Assembly (NCBI RefSeq): GCF_004522105.1
Contig: NZ_SPUJ01000003.1
Span: forward strand, 744,001-808,000
From: Nocardioides sp. 1609
GTDB taxonomy: Bacteria > Actinomycetota > Actinomycetes > Propionibacteriales > Nocardioidaceae
Direction: 5' to 3'
DNA: 64,000 bases
Under the pieces are notes generated by a model. The model was not told the origin of the DNA, did no database searches, and saw nothing but the letters and a program-made list of their open reading frames with translations. The position numbers and the translations under genes are program-made. This document shows, piece after piece, positions 60,818 through 64,000 of the stretch. Position 1 is the stretch's first letter, and each line of letters opens with the position of its first letter.

Positions 60818-63508
60818 TCAGTGCGCCGCGTCGTGCCAGGAGCGGCCGGTGCCGACGGAGACGTCGAGCGGCACGGTGAGCTCGGCGGCGCCGGCCATCT
60901 GCTCGCGCACCAGCGCCTCGAGCGCCTCGGTCTCGCCGGGCGCGACCTCGAAGACGAGCTCGTCGTGGACCTGGAGCAGCATCCGCGAGCGCAGGTCGCT
61001 GGCGTCGATCGCGGCCTGGGTGCGCAGCATCGCGACCTTGATGAGGTCGGCGGCCGAGCCCTGGATCGGGGCGTTGAGCGCCATCCTCTCGGCCATCTCG
61101 CGGCGCTGCCGGTTGTCGCTGTTGAGGTCGGGCAGGTAGCGCCGGCGCCCCATGATGGTCTCGGTGTAGTCGTCCTTGCGGGCCTGGCCCACGACGCCCT
61201 GGAGGTAGTCGCGGATGCCGCCGAAGGTCTCGAAGTACTCGTCCATCAGGCCGCGGGCCTCCCCCGGCTCGATGCCGAGCTGCTGACCCAGCCCGAACGC
61301 CGACAGCCCGTAGGCCAGGCCGTAGTTCATCGCCTTGATCTTCGCGCGCTGCTCGACGGTGACCTCGTCGGCCGGGACGTCGAAGACGCGGGCCGCGGTG
61401 ATCGAGTGGAAGTCGCGGCCCGAGCGGAACGCCTCGATGAGCAGCTGGTCCTCGGACAGGTGCGCCATGATCCGCATCTCGATCTGGCTGTAGTCGGCCG
61501 TCATCAGGCACTCCTGGCCCTCGGCGACCACGAACCCCTCCCGGATGCGGCGCCCCTCCTCGGTGCGGATCGGGATGTTCTGCAGGTTGGGGTCGGTGCT
61601 GGAGAGCCGGCCGGTGGCCGCGATCGTCTGGTTGAACGTCGTGTGGATGCGGCCGTCGGGCTGGACGGTCTTGAGCAGGCCCTCGATGGTCTGGCGCAGC
61701 CGGATCACGTCGCGGTGGCGCAGCAGGTGGGCCAGGAACGGGTGCTCGGTCTTGACGTAGAGCTGCTGCAGCGCGTCCGCGTCGGTCGTGTAGCCGGTCT
61801 TGGTGCGCTTGGTCTTCGGCATCTCGAGCTCGTCGAAGAGCAGCACCTGGAGCTGCTTGGGCGAGCCGAGGTTGATCTCGCGGCCGATCACGTCGTAGGC
61901 GGCCTGCGCGGCGGCACGCACCTCGGTGTCGAACTCGCCCTGCAGCGTCTCGAGGTGGTCGCCGTCGACGGCGATCCCGGTCTGCTCCATGTGGGCCAGC
62001 AGGTGCACCAGCGGCAGCTCGACCTCGGCGAGCAGCCGGGTGCCGCCGCGCTCCTCGAGCTCGACGTCGAGCGCCTCGGCCAGGTCGAGGACGGCGCGGG
62101 CGTGCAGCATCGCCGGGCCCGCCACGTCGGTGCCCGCGTCGAACAGCAGGCCCTGGTCGCTCTCGTCGAGCTCCTGCTTGAGCTCGCGCTTGAGGTAGCG
62201 CACGGTGAGGTCGGCCAGGTCGTAGGAGCGCTGGTCGGGGCGCGCGAGGTAGGCCGCGAGCGCGGTGTCGCTGACGACCCCGCGCAGCGCCCAGCCGTGC
62301 GCCGCGAGGGCGAGCTCGGGCCCCTTGGCGTCGTGCAGCACCTTCGGCCGGTCGACGTCGGTGAGCCAGTCGGCGAGTGCGGCGTCGTCGTCGGGCGTCA
62401 GGCCGGTCGTGTCGACGTACGCCGTGCGGCCGGTCGCGGTGGCGAACCCGATCCCGTCGACCCGGCCGGTGCCGGCGCCCCACGCCCCGCGCACGTGCAG
62501 CCCGGTGCGCTCGCCCCCGAGCTCGGCCAGCCACGCGGCGACGGCGCCGGGCTCGAGCGCCTGCCCCTCGAGCTCGAAGCCGCCCTCCTCGAGCACCTCG
62601 GTCGACTCGATCTCCTCGAAGAGCCGGTTGCGCAGCACCCGGAACTCGAGGCCGTCGAAGAGGGTGTGGACCTCCTGGCGGTCCCACGCCTGGCGGGCCA
62701 TCTGCGAGGGCAGCAGGTCGAGCTCGAGGTCGCGCACGAGCGCGTTGAGCCGCCGGTTGCGCATCACGTCGGCGAGGTGGGCGCGCAGGTTCTCGCCGGC
62801 CTTCCCCTTGACCTCGTCGGCGCGGGTGATCACGTTGTCGAGGCCGTCGTAGAGGGCCAGCCACTTGGCGGCGGTCTTCGGCCCGACGCCCGGGATGCCG
62901 GGCAGGTTGTCGGAGTCCTCCCCGACCAGGGCGGCGAGCTCGGGGTAGCGGTCGGGCGTCACGCCGTACTTGGTCTCGACGGCCTCGGGCGTCATCCGGG
63001 CCAGCTCGGAGACCCCGCGGGTCGGGTAGAGGACGGTGGAGTGCTCGGTGACCAGCTGCAGGGCGTCGCGGTCGCCGGTGAGGACCAGCACGTCCATGTC
63101 GTCGGCGAGGGCCTGGGTGACGAGGGTGGCGATGATGTCGTCGGCCTCGAAGCCCGGCTTCTTCAGGAACGGGATCCGCAGCGCGTCGAGCACCTCCTCG
63201 ATCAGCGGCAGCTGGCTGCTGAACTCGGTGGGCGACTTCTGCCGCTTCGCCTTGTACTCGGCGTACTCCTCCATCCGGAAGGTCTGCCGCGACACGTCGA
63301 AGGCGACCGCCAGGTGGGTGGGCCGCTCGTCGCGCAGCACGTTGATGAGCATCGAGGTGAACCCGAAGACCGCGTTGGTGAACTGCCCGGTCTTGGTCGA
63401 GAAGTTCTCGACCGGCAGCGCGAAGAACGCGCGGTAGGCCAGGGAGTGTCCGTCGAGCAGCAGCAGTCGCGGACGGTCGCCGGTGGGTGCGGTGGGTGCC
63501 TCGGTCAC
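60818..63508 (-). CDS. polA: DNA polymerase I
   Basis: The 896-aa protein has an N-terminal 5'-3' exonuclease domain (LLLLDGHSLAYRAFFALPVE, residues 1-290) and a middle 3'-5' exonuclease-like domain (about 300-480). In the middle domain the DxE metal ligands are absent (GERTGLHVRGAWG in place of the usual DTET region), so proofreading is not expected. The polymerase domain has motif A LMTADYSQIEMRIMAHLS, motif B RAKIKAMNYGLAYGLSAFG and motif C LLQVHDELVFEVAPGE. Loss of proofreading is normal in actinobacteria. GTG 63508 follows TAGGGT by 7 nt. It diverges from the thioesterase gene. Confidence 0.96.
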   Translation of the reverse strand: MTEAPTAPTGDRPRLLLLDGHSLAYRAFFALPVENFSTKTGQFTNAVFGFTSMLINVLRDERPTHLAVAFDVSRQTFRMEEYAEYKAKRQKSPTEFSSQLPLIEEVLDALRIPFLKKPGFEADDIIATLVTQALADDMDVLVLTGDRDALQLVTEHSTVLYPTRGVSELARMTPEAVETKYGVTPDRYPELAALVGEDSDNLPGIPGVGPKTAAKWLALYDGLDNVITRADEVKGKAGENLRAHLADVMRNRRLNALVRDLELDLLPSQMARQAWDRQEVHTLFDGLEFRVLRNRLFEEIESTEVLEEGGFELEGQALEPGAVAAWLAELGGERTGLHVRGAWGAGTGRVDGIGFATATGRTAYVDTTGLTPDDDAALADWLTDVDRPKVLHDAKGPELALAAHGWALRGVVSDTALAAYLARPDQRSYDLADLTVRYLKRELKQELDESDQGLLFDAGTDVAGPAMLHARAVLDLAEALDVELEERGGTRLLAEVELPLVHLLAHMEQTGIAVDGDHLETLQGEFDTEVRAAAQAAYDVIGREINLGSPKQLQVLLFDELEMPKTKRTKTGYTTDADALQQLYVKTEHPFLAHLLRHRDVIRLRQTIEGLLKTVQPDGRIHTTFNQTIAATGRLSSTDPNLQNIPIRTEEGRRIREGFVVAEGQECLMTADYSQIEMRIMAHLSEDQLLIEAFRSGRDFHSITAARVFDVPADEVTVEQRAKIKAMNYGLAYGLSAFGLGQQLGIEPGEARGLMDEYFETFGGIRDYLQGVVGQARKDDYTETIMGRRRYLPDLNSDNRQRREMAERMALNAPIQGSAADLIKVAMLRTQAAIDASDLRSRMLLQVHDELVFEVAPGETEALEALVREQMAGAAELTVPLDVSVGTGRSWHDAAH

Positions 63509-63515
63509 GCGCCCG

Positions 63516-63521
63516 ACCCTA
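63516..63521 (-). promoter_or_regulatory. Putative -10 box (TAGGGT) of a leaderless promoter for polA
   Basis: TANNNT ending 7 nt before the GTG at 63508. Confidence 0.5.
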
Positions 63522-63573
63522 GCCCTCGCCACCGACACCGCGGCACGCGGCGGCGCGCGGCAGGATGGGGTCC

Positions 63574-64000
63574 ATGACCGATGAGAAGACGTCCGTCGAG
63601 GAGTTCCTCGCCACCATGCCGATGGGCGCACTGAACGACAAGCTGGGCGTCGAGCTGGTCGAGATGTCCGCCGAGCGCGTGGTCGCGACGATGCCGGTCG
63701 AGGGCAACACCCAGCCCTACGGCCTGCTGCACGGCGGGGCGTCGGTGGTGCTGGCGGAGTCGCTGGGCTCGATGGGCTCGGCGCTGCACGCGCACGGCCT
63801 CGACAAGATCGCCGTCGGCGTCGACATCAACGCCACCCACCACCGCTCGGCCACCTCGGGGCTCGTCACCGGCGTCGCGACACCGGTGCACCTCGGTCGG
63901 TCGAGCACGTCGTTCGAGGTCGTCGTCACCGACGAGCGCGGCAAGCGGGTGTGCACCGCCCGGATCACCTGCGCGCTGATCCCCCGCGACGCCGTCACGC
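63574..64000 (+). CDS. PaaI-type hotdog thioesterase, 3' end cut by the window
   Basis: At least 142 residues are visible and no stop is reached. The hotdog signature is QPYGLLHGGASVVLAESLGS near residue 48, followed by VGVDINATHHRSATSGLVTG, as in the PaaI/YdiI group of acyl-CoA thioesterases. The catalytic acidic residue would be the Glu of VVLAESLG. Substrates may be aromatic or fatty acyl-CoA thioesters. CAGGAT lies 7 nt before ATG 63574. It should be nearly complete, since family members are about 140 aa. Confidence 0.88.
   Translation, partial: MTDEKTSVEEFLATMPMGALNDKLGVELVEMSAERVVATMPVEGNTQPYGLLHGGASVVLAESLGSMGSALHAHGLDKIAVGVDINATHHRSATSGLVTGVATPVHLGRSSTSFEVVVTDERGKRVCTARITCALIPRDAVT

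Noticed and set aside
60821..63577. Plus-strand open frame of 918 codons
   Set aside because: It is antisense to polA, which has all polymerase motifs; the composition is low in complexity and no family is recognisable.

Overview
The window is very GC-rich (third codon positions almost all G or C), with dense, often overlapping genes and many GTG starts. The protein families (four-domain ribosomal protein S1, DUF4192, DUF3068, DUF2613, AftD-like arabinosyltransferase, decaprenyl-phosphate phosphoribosyltransferase, actinobacterial DinB) point to an actinobacterium. My inference is Nocardioidaceae, probably Nocardioides; this is not proven by anything in the window. I see no tRNA or rRNA gene, insertion sequence, prophage or CRISPR array, so this looks like an ordinary chromosomal segment.

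Layout. 1-5.8 kb: universal stress protein (cut by the edge), GCS2-type glutamate-cysteine ligase, DUF4192 protein, a NarL/LuxR-type two-component pair and a small secreted protein. 5.9-11.7 kb: DNA polymerase IV, a double-GNAT protein and a heterodimeric ABC exporter whose two ATP sites have degenerated in a complementary way. 11.7-16.4 kb: 5-oxoprolinase genes pxpC and pxpB, a gene-free stretch with a strong intrinsic terminator (leader or ncRNA candidate), a secreted Asp-box propeller, pxpA and a GNAT. 16.4-25.9 kb: oligopeptidase B, a group 2 sigma factor, GNAT, CynX/NimT-like MFS carrier, coaE, an ECF sigma factor with a membrane partner, and a TetR/oxidoreductase divergent pair with palindromic operators.

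26.0-33.7 kb is the most unusual region. Six genes (FemAB/BioF2-like GNAT, polytopic flippase-like protein, membrane GT2, ATP-grasp ligase, six-TM protein, second FemAB/BioF2-like GNAT) follow one good promoter, and the last five are joined by four successive 4-nt stop/start overlaps. An AMP-forming acyl ligase follows. I read it as an uncharacterised envelope glycolipid or glycopolymer assembly and acylation/aminoacylation system.

33.7-46.6 kb: GlxA-type regulator, rpsA, phosphotransferase, methyltransferase, a large secreted glucose/sorbosone dehydrogenase-like protein, and a MoxR-DUF58-transglutaminase operon in which the transglutaminase domain has lost its catalytic residues. 46.7-60.7 kb is an envelope-polysaccharide block: methyltransferases, GT4, DUF2613 protein, polytopic membrane proteins, flippase, HHxxxDG acyltransferase, AftD-like arabinosyltransferase and UbiA-type phosphoribosyltransferase, which together suggest arabinan-type surface glycan synthesis. 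The window closes with polA and the start of a hotdog thioesterase.

A window-wide pattern: at least sixteen genes have a TANNNT hexamer exactly 6-7 nt before the start codon and usually no Shine-Dalgarno sequence, as expected for leaderless mRNAs. Genes inside operons instead use 4-nt overlaps.
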